Positions 1 through 9,786 of a stretch of DNA of 64,000 nt are shown one piece after another (the first letter of the stretch is position 1; every line of letters begins with the position of its first letter). This DNA is from Desmodus rotundus (taxonomy: Eukaryota; Chordata; Mammalia; Chiroptera; Phyllostomidae). The DNA is taken from NCBI RefSeq assembly GCF_022682495.2, contig NW_026527259.1, positions 48,821 through 112,820 on the forward strand, in the 5' to 3' direction. The notes under the pieces are model-generated. The model had not been told where the DNA came from, made no database searches, and worked only from the letters and a program-made list of their open reading frames with translations. The position numbers were made by a program, and so were the translations under genes.

Positions 1-13
1 GAAGAACAGGGGG
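1..13. repeat. Truncated right arm of a B/A junction hairpin at window start
   Basis: The window opens inside the right arm of the hairpin that normally separates B from A: gaagaacaggggg matches the end of the complete copy at 1918-1973. About 15 bases of monomer A and the whole left arm are outside the window, so the array continues upstream. Confidence 0.9.
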
Positions 14-539
14 GATGCCCCCAGGAGATGGCATTTGTCAGAGCCGCAGCTGGCCGGTTTCGGGCCAAGACGCGGGACCCGGCAGGTAGAGGGCAGGCAG
101 CCCCACCACAAGCCTCCCTCGGGGCAACGGGCCCCACCCTGGACATATCAGGCCTGCTTCACAGGGTCCCTGGGGTCCTGTCCGTGGAACTGGAAGCTCT
201 CCCCGCCACCCAGAGGTCCGTTCCTTTTCCCGTGGACCACACTTGCCAGCGCGTCTCCCACCCCGGCACAGGCAGAGTGCCAGGGAAGAACTAGGGACCC
301 GGGGCCTGGATGAGGGGCGCGCCAGGGTTCCGCGCCTGGTGGGCAGGGGCCGAGCGGGCCGGACCCACGCCCAGGGACCAAGTCTCCCGGGGGGACTCGG
401 GCCTGAGACCTGCCTGGGGGGCTAAGGGTCTTTCTTGGCTCAAAAGGCCCCACCCTGCCCCGAGGCGGCAAACGTGCACCGAGACGCTTCTACTCTCTCA
501 AGTCTGGGCTGGACTTCGCGAGAAGGGACTGTGTCCGCT

Positions 540-553
540 GGGACCCGGGTCCC
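540..553. repeat. 14-bp perfect palindrome in monomer A
   Basis: The sequence gggacccgggtccc reads the same on both strands and is present in nearly every A monomer. The copy in unit 22 has an extra c in the middle and the copy in unit 23 has a base change, both in the low-quality stretch. A short cruciform or a binding site for a dimeric protein is possible, but in DNA this rich in G and C short palindromes are also expected by chance. Confidence 0.7.
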
Positions 554-644
554 ACAGGGCTCGAACCCCCCTCCCCGTGAAGGCGTCCGCGGCCTGTGGT
601 CCTTGGTGTCCGCAAAAGGCATTCACCTGCGGAGAACCTGGGCC

Positions 645-650
645 CACGTG
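645..650. promoter_or_regulatory. Canonical E-box (CACGTG) in monomer A
   Basis: CACGTG is the core site of basic helix-loop-helix factors of the MYC/MAX/USF group. It lies in gggcccacgtgagcggg, is kept in each A monomer, and is absent at the matching place in B, which reads gggcctcgggcgagcagg. A six-base match has little weight on its own and binding is not shown. Confidence 0.3.
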
Positions 651-740
651 AGCGGGACCAGGCCCCACGGCAGGAGCCTAGGGAGGCCACTGGAGCCACG
701 GGGGCCAGGGCTGGGCATTTTCCCGGGTGCTCTCTCGGGT

Positions 741-764
741 CCCGGGCGCCCTCTCTCGCCCGGG
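741..764. repeat. Internal hairpin of monomer A (8-bp arms, 8-nt loop)
   Basis: The arms cccgggcg (741-748) and cgcccggg (757-764) are exact reverse complements around the loop ccctctct. The stem is all G-C. The corresponding part of B (around 1725-1757) has diverged and does not keep this stem, so it is an A-specific structure. Confidence 0.65.
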
Positions 765-928
765 GAGTGCCCACGCCGTCCCTTGACCCCCGCAGGACGC
801 CTGCATCCCGCCATAAGCGGCCCACCTCCTCCACGGAGCTCGCACGCATGGGGCCTGGGTGCGAGCAACTGGCCTACGTGGCGGCAAACCCGCAGACCCC
901 TCCGTCCCGTCCCCGCCACTGCGAAGAT

Positions 929-984
929 CCCCCTGTTCTTCCATCCGTAAAGGGGTCCCCCTTTACGGATGGAAGAACAGGGGG
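929..984. repeat. A/B junction hairpin: 27-bp perfect arms, 2-nt spacer (type copy)
   Basis: The left arm (929-955) begins ccccctgttcttcc and ends ccgtaaagggg. The right arm (958-984) is its exact reverse complement, starting cccctttacgg and ending gaacaggggg. The spacer is tc. One such hairpin sits at every A-to-B boundary, giving 32 copies in the window. A 56-bp near-perfect palindrome can extrude as a cruciform or fold in single-stranded DNA or RNA. The arms are also the ends of the flanking monomers, so they read as terminal inverted repeats. The stem has three A-T pairs before the G-C cap (gtaaa/tttac), unlike the B/A hairpin. Confidence 0.97.
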
Positions 985-1327
985 GAGGCGCCCAGGAGAT
1001 GGCTTTTGTCCGAGCCGCGGCTGGGTGGTTTTCGGGCCAAGAGGCGGGGCCGCGCAGGCGCAAGCAGGCCCCCCCCACCACAAGCATCCCTCCGGGCAAC
1101 GTGCCCCGCCCTTGAGATATCAGGCCAGGTTCACACGGTCCCTGGGCTGGTGTCAGAGTTAACGGAAGCCCTCCCTGCCACCCAGAGGACCGTGCGTTTT
1201 CCCGTGGACCACACTTGCCAGCAGCTCTCCCACCCCCGCAGAGGCAGAGTGCCAGGGAAGAACTAGGGACCTGGGGCCGGGAAGAGGGGCCGGCCAAGGT
1301 TCCGCGCCAGGTGGAGCGGGTCCCGGC

Positions 1328-1350
1328 GGGCGGGCGGGCGGGCGGGCGGG
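1328..1350 (+). repeat. (GGGC)n run in monomer B with G-quadruplex potential
   Basis: Six GGG tracts separated by single c residues follow gtcccggc. This satisfies the usual four-tract, short-loop rule for a G-quadruplex on the plus strand. It is B-specific: A has ggggccgagcgggcc at this place. The run is the main length-variable site of the array: one extra g at 5248-5271 and 63056-63079, a rearranged version near 44438-44465, and only two GGG tracts left at 54243-54249. Such runs slip during replication and are hard to sequence, so some variants may be errors. Confidence 0.85.
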
Positions 1351-1446
1351 ACCCTCGTCCACGGACCGGTTCTCCTGTGGGGAGTCTGGCCTGTGCCCCG
1401 CCTGGGAGGCTAAGAGCCTTGCTTCGCCTGCAACGCCCCCACCCTG

Positions 1447-1460
1447 CCACAAGGCGGCAG
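1447..1460 (+). promoter_or_regulatory. CTCF-like motif in monomer B
   Basis: ccacaaggcggcag fits the 14-base CTCF core consensus CCASYAGRKGGCRS at 12 positions; the mismatches are the fifth base (a instead of c/t) and the ninth (c instead of g/t). It recurs in every B. The A counterpart at 458-471 (ccccgaggcggcaa) is a weaker match. CTCF binding to a GC-rich macrosatellite is known for DXZ4 on the human X chromosome, which makes the match worth recording. It is a sequence match read by eye, not a scored hit. Confidence 0.4.
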
Positions 1461-1504
1461 ACTTGGACCCAGCCGCTTCAACCCTCCAGTCTCCGCTGAA
1501 CCAC

Positions 1505-1514
1505 CCAAAAATGG
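1505..1514. promoter_or_regulatory. CArG-like box in monomer B
   Basis: ccaaaaatgg fits CC(A/T)6GG, the serum response factor site. It stands out as the longest A/T stretch in an otherwise G/C-dominated monomer and is absent from A, whose matching segment reads caagtctgggctggac. It is conserved in every B. Functional meaning is unproven. Confidence 0.3.
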
Positions 1515-1917
1515 AGTGTGACCGCTGCGACCTCAGTCCCCCAGAGCTCGAACCCCCACCTCTGCGAGGGAAATCGGCGGCCTCCTGTCCTTGGCGTCCG
1601 CAAAAGGCATTCACCTGCGGTGAACCTGGGCCTCGGGCGAGCAGGGCCAGGCCCCATGGTAGGAGCCCGGGGGAGGCAATGGCAGCCTCTGCGGCCAGGC
1701 CTCGGGCTCTCCCCGGGGCTCTCTCGGGGCACGGGCACCCTCTCTCGTCTAGAGAGTGCCCACGCCGTCCCTTGACCCCCGGGAGACACCTGCTTCCCGT
1801 GATAAGAGGCCCCCGGCCTCCATGGAGCTTGGAACTCTGGGGCCGGGCGGCGGGTCACTGGGCTAAGTGGCTGGAAACGCGCAGACCCCTCCGTCCCGAC
1901 CGCCCCACTGCGAAGAT

Positions 1918-1973
1918 CCCCCTGTTCTTCCATCCGTAAGGGGGTCGCCCCTTACGGATGGAAGAACAGGGGG
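1918..1973. repeat. B/A junction hairpin: 26-bp perfect arms, 4-nt spacer (type copy)
   Basis: The left arm (1918-1943) begins ccccctgttcttcc and ends ccgtaagggg. The right arm (1948-1973) is its exact reverse complement. The spacer is gtcg. It differs from the A/B hairpin by having two rather than three A-T pairs before the G-C cap, and the missing pair is lost from both arms together. There are 32 complete copies, one at each B-to-A boundary; the last one (centred near 63676) has an extra t in the spacer. Confidence 0.97.
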
Positions 1974-3905
1974 GATGCCCCCAGGAGATGGCATTTGTCA
2001 GAGCCGCAGCTGGCCGGTTTCGGGCCAAGACGCGGGACCCGGCAGGTAGAGGGCAGGCAGCCCCACCACAAGCCTCCCTCGGGGCAACGGGCCCCACCCT
2101 GGACATATCAGGCCTGCTTCACAGGGTCCCTGGGGTCCTGTCCGTGGAACTGGAAGCTCTCCCCGCCACCCAGAGGTCCGTTCCTTTTCCCGTGGACCAC
2201 ACTTGCCAGCGCGTCTCCCACCCCGGCACAGGCAGAGTGCCAGGGAAGAACTAGGGACCCGGGGCCTGGATGAGGGGCGCGCCAGGGTTCCGCGCCTGGT
2301 GGGCAGGGGCCGAGCGGGCCGGACCCACGCCCAGGGACCAAGTCTCCTGGGGGGACTCGGGCCTGAGACCTGCCTGGGGGGCTAAGGGTCTTTCTTGGCT
2401 CAAAAGGCCCCACCCTGCCCCGAGGCGGCAAACGTGCACCGAGACGCTTCTACTCTCTCAAGTCTGGGCTGGACTTCGCGAGAAGGGACTGTGTCCGCTG
2501 GGACCCGGGTCCCACAGAGCTCGAACCCCCCCCCCCGTGAAGGCGTCCGCGGCCTGTGGTCCTTGGTGTCCGCAAAAGGCATTCACCTGCGGAGAACCTG
2601 GGCCCACGTGAGCGGGACCAGGCCCCACGGCAGGAGCCTAGGGAGGCCACTGGAGCCACGGGGGCCAGGGCTGGGCATTTTCCCGGGTGCTGTCTCGGGT
2701 CCCGGGCGCCCTCTCTCGCCCGGGGAGTGCCCACGCCGTCCCTTGACCCCCGCAGGACGCCTGCATCCCGCCATAAGCGGCCCACCTCCTCCACGGAGCT
2801 CGCACGCATGGGGCCGGGGTGCGAGCAACTGGCCTACGTGGCGGCAAACCCGCAGACCCCTCCGTCCCGTCCCCGCCACTGCGAAGATCCCCCTGTTCTT
2901 CCATCCGTAAAGGGGTCCCCCTTTACGGATGGAAGAACAGGGGGGAGGCGCCCAGGAGATGGCTTTTGTCCGAGCCGCGGCTGGGTGGTTTTCGGGCCAA
3001 GAGGCGGGGCCGCGCAGGCGCAAGCAGGCCCCCCCCACCACAAGCATCCCTCCGGGCAACGTGCCCCGCCCTTGAGATATCAGGCCAGGTTCACACGGTC
3101 CCTGGGCTGGTGTCAGAGTTAACGGAAGCCCTCCCTGCCACCCAGAGGACCGTGCGTTTTCCCGTGGACCACACTTGCCAGCAGCTCTCCCACCCCCGCA
3201 GAGGCAGAGTGCCAGGGAAGAACTAGGGACCTGGGGCCGGGAAGAGGGGCCGGCCAAGGTTCCGCGCCAGGTGGAGCGGGTCCCGGCGGGCGGGCGGGCG
3301 GGCGGGCGGGACCCTCGTCCACGGACCGGTTGTCCTGTGGGGAGTCTGGCCTGTGCCCCGCCTGGGAGGCTAAGAGCCTTGCTTCGCCTGCAACGCCCCC
3401 ACCCTGCCACAAGGCGGCAGACTTGGACCCAGCCGCTTCAACCCTCCAGTCTCCGCTGAACCACCCAAAAATGGAGTGTGACCGCTGCGACCTCAGTCCC
3501 CCAGAGCTCGAACCCCCACCTCTGCGAGGGAAATCGGCGGCCTCCTGTCCTTGGCGTCCGCAAAAGGCATTCACCTGCGGTGAACCTGGGCCTCGGGCGA
3601 GCAGGGCCAGGCCCCATGGTAGGAGCCCGGGGGAGGCAATGGCAGCCTCTGCGGCCAGGCCTCGGGCTCTCCCCGGGGCTCTCTCGGGGCACGGGCACCC
3701 TCTCTCGTCTAGAGAGTGCCCACGCCGTCCCTTGACCCCCGGGAGACACCTGCTTCCCGTGATAAGAGGCCCCCGGCCTCCATGGAGCTTGGAACTCTGG
3801 GGCCGGGCGGCGGGTCACTGGGCTAAGTGGCTGGAAACGCGCAGACCCCTCCGTCCCGACCGCCCCACTGCGAAGATCCCCCTGTTCTTCCATCCGTAAG
3901 GGGGT
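1946..3905. repeat. Repeat unit 2 (A 1946-2916, B 2917-3905)
   Basis: A is caaaagg type, cacagag type and ccacgg type. It has the most private changes of any standard unit: t at 2348, c at 2532 (which fuses two C runs) and g at 2692. B has a private g at 3332 (ggttgtcctg). The length is exactly 1,960 bp, so these are substitutions, not indels. Confidence 0.95.
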
Positions 3906-5866
3906 CGCCCCTTACGGATGGAAGAACAGGGGGGATGCCCCCAGGAGATGGCATTTGTCAGAGCCGCAGCTGGCCGGTTTCGGGCCAAGACGCGGGACCC
4001 GGCAGGTAGAGGGCAGGCAGCCCCACCACAAGCCTCCCTCGGGGCAACGGGCCCCACCCTGGACATATCAGGCCTGCTTCACAGGGTCCCTGGGGTCCTG
4101 TCCGTGGAACTGGAAACTCTCCCCGCCACCCAGAGGTCCGTTCCTTTTCCCGTGGACCACACTTGCCAGCGCGTCTCCCACCCCGGCACAGGCAGAGTGC
4201 CAGGGAAGAACTAGGGACCCGGGGCCTGGATGAGGGGCGCGCCAGGGTTCCGCGCCTGGTGGGCAGGGGCCGAGCGGGCCGGACCCACGCCCAGGGACCA
4301 AGTCTCCCGGGGGGACTCGGGCCTGAGACCTGCCTGGGGGGCTAAGGGTCTTTCTTGGCTCCAAAGGCCCCACCCTGCCCCGAGGCGGCAAACGTGCACC
4401 GAGACGCTTCTACTCTCTCAAGTCTGGGCTGGACTTCGCGAGAAGGGACTGTGTCCGCTGGGACCCGGGTCCCACAGAGCTCGAACCCCCCTCCCCGTGA
4501 AGGCGTCCGCGGCCTGTGGTCCTTGGTGTCCGCAAAAGGCATTCACCTGCGGAGAACCTGGGCCCACGTGAGCGGGACCAGGCCCCACGGCAGGAGCCTA
4601 GGGAGGCCACTGGAGCCACGGGGGCCAGGGCTGGGCATTTTCCCGGGTGCTCTCTCGGGTCCCGGGCGCCCTCTCTCGCCCGGGGAGTGCCCACGCCGTC
4701 CCTTGACCCCCGCAGGACGCCTGCATCCCGCCATAAGCGGCCCACCTCCTCCATGGAGCTCGCACGCATGGGGCCGGGGTGCGAGCAACTGGCCTACGTG
4801 GCGGCAAACCCGCAGACCCCTCCGTCCCGTCCCCGCCACTGCGAAGATCCCCCTGTTCTTCCATCCGTAAAGGGGTCCCCCTTTACGGATGGAAGAACAG
4901 GGGGGAGGCGCCCAGGAGATGGCTTTTGTCCGAGCCGCGGCTGGGTGGTTTTCGGGCCAAGAGGCGGGGCCGCGCAGGCGCAAGCAGGCCCCCCCCACCA
5001 CAAGCATCCCTCCGGGCAACGTGCCCCGCCCTTGAGATATCAGGCCAGGTTCACACGGTCCCTGGGCTGGTGTCAGAGTTAACGGAAGCCCTCCCTGCCA
5101 CCCAGAGGACCGTGCGTTTTCCCGTGGACCACACTTGCCAGCAGCTCTCCCACCCCCGCAGAGGCAGAGTGCCAGGGAAGAACTAGGGACCTGGGGCCGG
5201 GAAGAGGGGCCGGCCAAGGTTCCGCGCCAGGTGGAGCGGGTCCCGGCGGGCGGGCGGGGCGGGCGGGCGGGACCCTCGTCCACGGACCGGTTCTCCTGTG
5301 GGGAGTCTGGCCTGTGCCCCGCCTGGGAGGCTAAGAGCCTTGCTTCGCCTGCAACGCCCCCACCCTGCCACAAGGCGGCAGACTTGGACCCAGCCGCTTC
5401 AACCCTCCAGTCTCCGCTGAACCACCCAAAAATGGAGTGTGACCGCTGCGACCTCAGTCCCCCAGAGCTCGAACCCCCACCTCTGCGAGGGAAATCGGCG
5501 GCCTCCTGTCCTTGGCGTCCGCAAAAGGCATTCACCTGCGGTGAACCTGGGCCTCGGGCGAGCAGGGCCAGGCCCCATGGTAGGAGCCCGGGGGAGGCAA
5601 TGGCAGCCTCTGCGGCCAGGCCTCGGGCTCTCCCCGGGGCTCTCTCGGGGCACGGGCACCCTCTCTCGTCTAGAGAGTGCCCACGCCGTCCCTTGACCCC
5701 CGGGAGACACCTGCTTCCCGTGATAAGAGGCCCCCGGCCTCCATGGAGCTTGGAACTCTGGGGCCGGGCGGCGGGTCACTGGGCTAAGTGGCTGGAAACG
5801 CGCAGACCCCTCCGTCCCGACCGCCCCACTGCGAAGATCCCCCTGTTCTTCCATCCGTAAGGGGGT
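3906..5866. repeat. Repeat unit 3 (A 3906-4876, B 4877-5866), 1,961 bp
   Basis: A is ccaaagg, cacagag and ccatgg type with a private a at 4116 (ggaaactctcc). B is one base longer because one tract of the GGGC run at 5248-5271 is GGGG. That single base shifts the frames and joins otherwise separate spurious reading frames (241 codons on plus, 330 on minus), which shows how little those frames mean. Confidence 0.95.
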
Positions 5867-7826
5867 CGCCCCTTACGGATGGAAGAACAGGGGGGATGCC
5901 CCCAGGAGATGGCATTTGTCAGAGCCGCAGCTGGCCGGTTTCGGGCCAAGACGCGGGACCCGGCAGGTAGAGGGCAGGCAGCCCCACCACAAGCCTCCCT
6001 CGGGGCAACGGGCCCCACCCTGGACATATCAGGCCTGCTTCACAGGGTCCCTGGGGTCCTGTCCGTGGAACTGGAAGCTCTCCCCGCCACCCAGAGGTCC
6101 GTTCCTTTTCCCGTGGACCACACTTGCCAGCGCGTCTCCCACCCCGGCACAGGCAGAGTGCCAGGGAAGAACTAGGGACCCGGGGCCTGGATGAGGGGCG
6201 CGCCAGGGTTCCGCGCCTGGTGGGCAGGGGCCGAGCGGGCCGGACCCACGCCCAGGGACCAAGTCTCCCGGGGGGACTCGGGCCTGAGACCTGCCTGGGG
6301 GGCTAAGGGTCTTTCTTGGCTCAAAAGGCCCCACCCTGCCCCGAGGCGGCAAACGTGCACCGAGACGCTTCTACTCTCTCAAGTCTGGGCTGGACTTCGC
6401 GAGAAGGGACTGTGTCCGCTGGGACCCGGGTCCCACAGGGCTCGAACCCCCCTCCCCGTGAAGGCGTCCGCGGCCTGTGGTCCTTGGTGTCCGCAAAAGG
6501 CATTCACCTGCGGAGAACCTGGGCCCACGTGAGCGGGACCAGGCCCCACGGCAGGAGCCTAGGGAGGCCACTGGAGCCACGGGGGCCAGGGCTGGGCATT
6601 TTCCCGGGTGCTCTCTCGGGTCCCGGGCGCCCTCTCTCGCCCGGGGAGTGCCCACGCCGTCCCTTGACCCCCGCAGGACGCCTGCATCCCGCCATAAGCG
6701 GCCCACCTCCTCCATGGAGCTCGCACGCATGGGGCCGGGGTGCGAGCAACTGGCCTACGTGGCGGCAAACCCGCAGACCCCTCCGTCCCGTCCCCGCCAC
6801 TGCGAAGATCCCCCTGTTCTTCCATCCGTAAAGGGGTCCCCCTTTACGGATGGAAGAACAGGGGGGAGGCGCCCAGGAGATGGCTTTTGTCCGAGCCGCG
6901 GCTGGGTGGTTTTCGGGCCAAGAGGCGGGGCCGCGCAGGCGCAAGCAGGCCCCCCCCACCACAAGCATCCCTCCGGGCAACGTGCCCCGCCCTTGAGATA
7001 TCAGGCCAGGTTCACACGGTCCCTGGGCTGGTGTCAGAGTTAACGGAAGCCCTCCCTGCCACCCAGAGGACCGTGCGTTTTCCCGTGGACCACACTTGCC
7101 AGCAGCTCTCCCACCCCCGCAGAGGCAGAGTGCCAGGGAAGAACTAGGGACCTGGGGCCGGGAAGAGGGGCCGGCCAAGGTTCCGCGCCAGGTGGAGCGG
7201 GTCCCGGCGGGCGGGCGGGCGGGCGGGCGGGACCCTCGTCCACGGACCGGTTCTCCTGTGGGGAGTCTGGCCTGTGCCCCGCCTGGGAGGCTAAGAGCCT
7301 TGCTTCGCCTGCAACGCCCCCACCCTGCCACAAGGCGGCAGACTTGGACCCAGCCGCTTCAACCCTCCAGTCTCCGCTGAACCACCCAAAAATGGAGTGT
7401 GACCGCTGCGACCTCAGTCCCCCAGAGCTCGAACCCCCACCTCTGCGAGGGAAATCGGCGGCCTCCTGTCCTTGGCGTCCGCAAAAGGCATTCACCTGCG
7501 GTGAACCTGGGCCTCGGGCGAGCAGGGCCAGGCCCCATGGTAGGAGCCCGGGGGAGGCAATGGCAGCCTCTGCGGCCAGGCCTCGGGCTCTCCCCGGGGC
7601 TCTCTCGGGGCACGGGCACCCTCTCTCGTCTAGAGAGTGCCCACGCCGTCCCTTGACCCCCGGGAGACACCTGCTTCCCGTGATAAGAGGCCCCCGGCCT
7701 CCATGGAGCTTGGAACTCTGGGGCCGGGCGGCGGGTCACTGGGCTAAGTGGCTGGAAACGCGCAGACCCCTCCGTCCCGACCGCCCCACTGCGAAGATCC
7801 CCCTGTTCTTCCATCCGTAAGGGGGT
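5867..7826. repeat. Repeat unit 4 (A 5867-6837, B 6838-7826)
   Basis: Standard 1,960-bp length. A is caaaagg, cacaggg and ccatgg type. No private variant noticed. Units 4-8 all share the cacaggg state, which otherwise occurs only in units 1 and 31. Confidence 0.95.
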
Positions 7827-9786
7827 CGCCCCTTACGGATGGAAGAACAGGGGGGATGCCCCCAGGAGATGGCATTTGTCAGAGCCGCAGCTGGCCGGTT
7901 TCGGGCCAAGACGCGGGACCCGGCAGGTAGAGGGCAGGCAGCCCCACCACAAGCCTCCCTCGGGGCAACGGGCCCCACCCTGGACATATCAGGCCTGCTT
8001 CACAGGGTCCCTGGGGTCCTGTCCGTGGAACTGGAAGCTCTCCCCGCCACCCAGAGGTCCGTTCCTTTTCCCGTGGACCACACTTGCCAGCGCGTCTCCC
8101 ACCCCGGCACAGGCAGAGTGCCAGGGAAGAACTAGGGACCCGGGGCCTGGATGAGGGGCGCGCCAGGGTTCCGCGCCTGGTGGGCAGGGGCCGAGCGGGC
8201 CGGACCCACGCCCAGGGACCAAGTCTCCCGGGGGGACTCGGGCCTGAGACCTGCCTGGGGGGCTAAGGGTCTTTCTTGGCTCCAAAGGCCCCACCCTGCC
8301 CCGAGGCGGCAAACGTGCACCGAGACGCTTCTACTCTCTCAAGTCTGGGCTGGACTTCGCGAGAAGGGACTGTGTCCGCTGGGACCCGGGTCCCACAGGG
8401 CTCGAACCCCCCTCCCCGTGAAGGCGTCCGCGGCCTGTGGTCCTTGGTGTCCGCAAAAGGCATTCACCTGCGGAGAACCTGGGCCCACGTGAGCGGGACC
8501 AGGCCCCACGGCAGGAGCCTAGGGAGGCCACTGGAGCCACGGGGGCCAGGGCTGGGCATTTTCCCGGGTGCTCTCTCGGGTCCCGGGCGCCCTCTCTCGC
8601 CCGGGGAGTGCCCACGCCGTCCCTTGACCCCCGCAGGACGCCTGCATCCCGCCATAAGCGGCCCACCTCCTCCATGGAGCTCGCACGCATGGGGCCGGGG
8701 TGCGAGCAACTGGCCTACGTGGCGGCAAACCCGCAGACCCCTCCGTCCCGTCCCCGCCACTGCGAAGATCCCCCTGTTCTTCCATCCGTAAAGGGGTCCC
8801 CCTTTACGGATGGAAGAACAGGGGGGAGGCGCCCAGGAGATGGCTTTTGTCCGAGCCGCGGCTGGGTGGTTTTCGGGCCAAGAGGCGGGGCCGCGCAGGC
8901 GCAAGCAGGCCCCCCCCACCACAAGCATCCCTCCGGGCAACGTGCCCCGCCCTTGAGATATCAGGCCAGGTTCACACGGTCCCTGGGCTGGTGTCAGAGT
9001 TAACGGAAGCCCTCCCTGCCACCCAGAGGACCGTGCGTTTTCCCGTGGACCACACTTGCCAGCAGCTCTCCCACCCCCGCAGAGGCAGAGTGCCAGGGAA
9101 GAACTAGGGACCTGGGGCCGGGAAGAGGGGCCGGCCAAGGTTCCGCGCCAGGTGGAGCGGGTCCCGGCGGGCGGGCGGGCGGGCGGGCGGGACCCTCGTC
9201 CACGGACCGGTTCTCCTGTGGGGAGTCTGGCCTGTGCCCCGCCTGGGAGGCTAAGAGCCTTGCTTCGCCTGCAACGCCCCCACCCTGCCACAAGGCGGCA
9301 GACTTGGACCCAGCCGCTTCAACCCTCCAGTCTCCGCTGAACCACCCAAAAATGGAGTGTGACCGCTGCGACCTCAGTCCCCCAGAGCTCGAACCCCCAC
9401 CTCTGCGAGGGAAATCGGCGGCCTCCTGTCCTTGGCGTCCGCAAAAGGCATTCACCTGCGGTGAACCTGGGCCTCGGGCGAGCAGGGCCAGGCCCCATGG
9501 TAGGAGCCCGGGGGAGGCAATGGCAGCCTCTGCGGCCAGGCCTCGGGCTCTCCCCGGGGCTCTCTCGGGGCACGGGCACCCTCTCTCGTCTAGAGAGTGC
9601 CCACGCCGTCCCTTGACCCCCGGGAGACACCTGCTTCCCGTGATAAGAGGCCCCCGGCCTCCATGGAGCTTGGAACTCTGGGGCCGGGCGGCGGGTCACT
9701 GGGCTAAGTGGCTGGAAACGCGCAGACCCCTCCGTCCCGACCGCCCCACTGCGAAGATCCCCCTGTTCTTCCATCCGTAAGGGGGT
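7827..9786. repeat. Repeat unit 5 (A 7827-8797, B 8798-9786)
   Basis: Standard length. A is ccaaagg, cacaggg and ccatgg type, so it differs from unit 4 only at the first of these sites as far as I can see. Its haplotype is repeated in units 7 and 8. Confidence 0.95.

Larger units (their letters stand above)
1..1945. repeat. Repeat unit 1 (A 1-956, B 957-1945), A lacks its first ~15 bp
   Basis: This is the reference copy for the internal landmarks described separately. At the three recurrent variable sites of A it carries a at 442 (caaaagg type), g at 558 (cacaggg type) and c at 834 (ccacgg type). A private t at 856 changes ggccgggg to ggcctggg. B is the standard 989-bp form with six GGG tracts. 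Confidence 0.95.

Noticed and set aside
50..80. CENP-B box in the stretch tttcgggccaagacgcggg (and its B counterpart)
   Set aside because: It has TTCG, an A and CGGG, but the spacing is wrong for NTTCGNNNNANNCGGGN. No correct match was found on either strand, so a centromeric role cannot be argued from this.
545..575. Pol III B-box on the minus strand (ggttcgagctc), suggesting a tRNA-derived element
   Set aside because: It matches about 9 of 11 consensus positions, but no A-box lies at the proper distance upstream and no terminator T run follows. Likely chance.
1735..1760. Small inverted repeat ctctc/gagag around gtcta in monomer B as a regulatory hairpin
   Set aside because: Arms are only five bases and such matches are common in this composition. 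Nothing else supports it.
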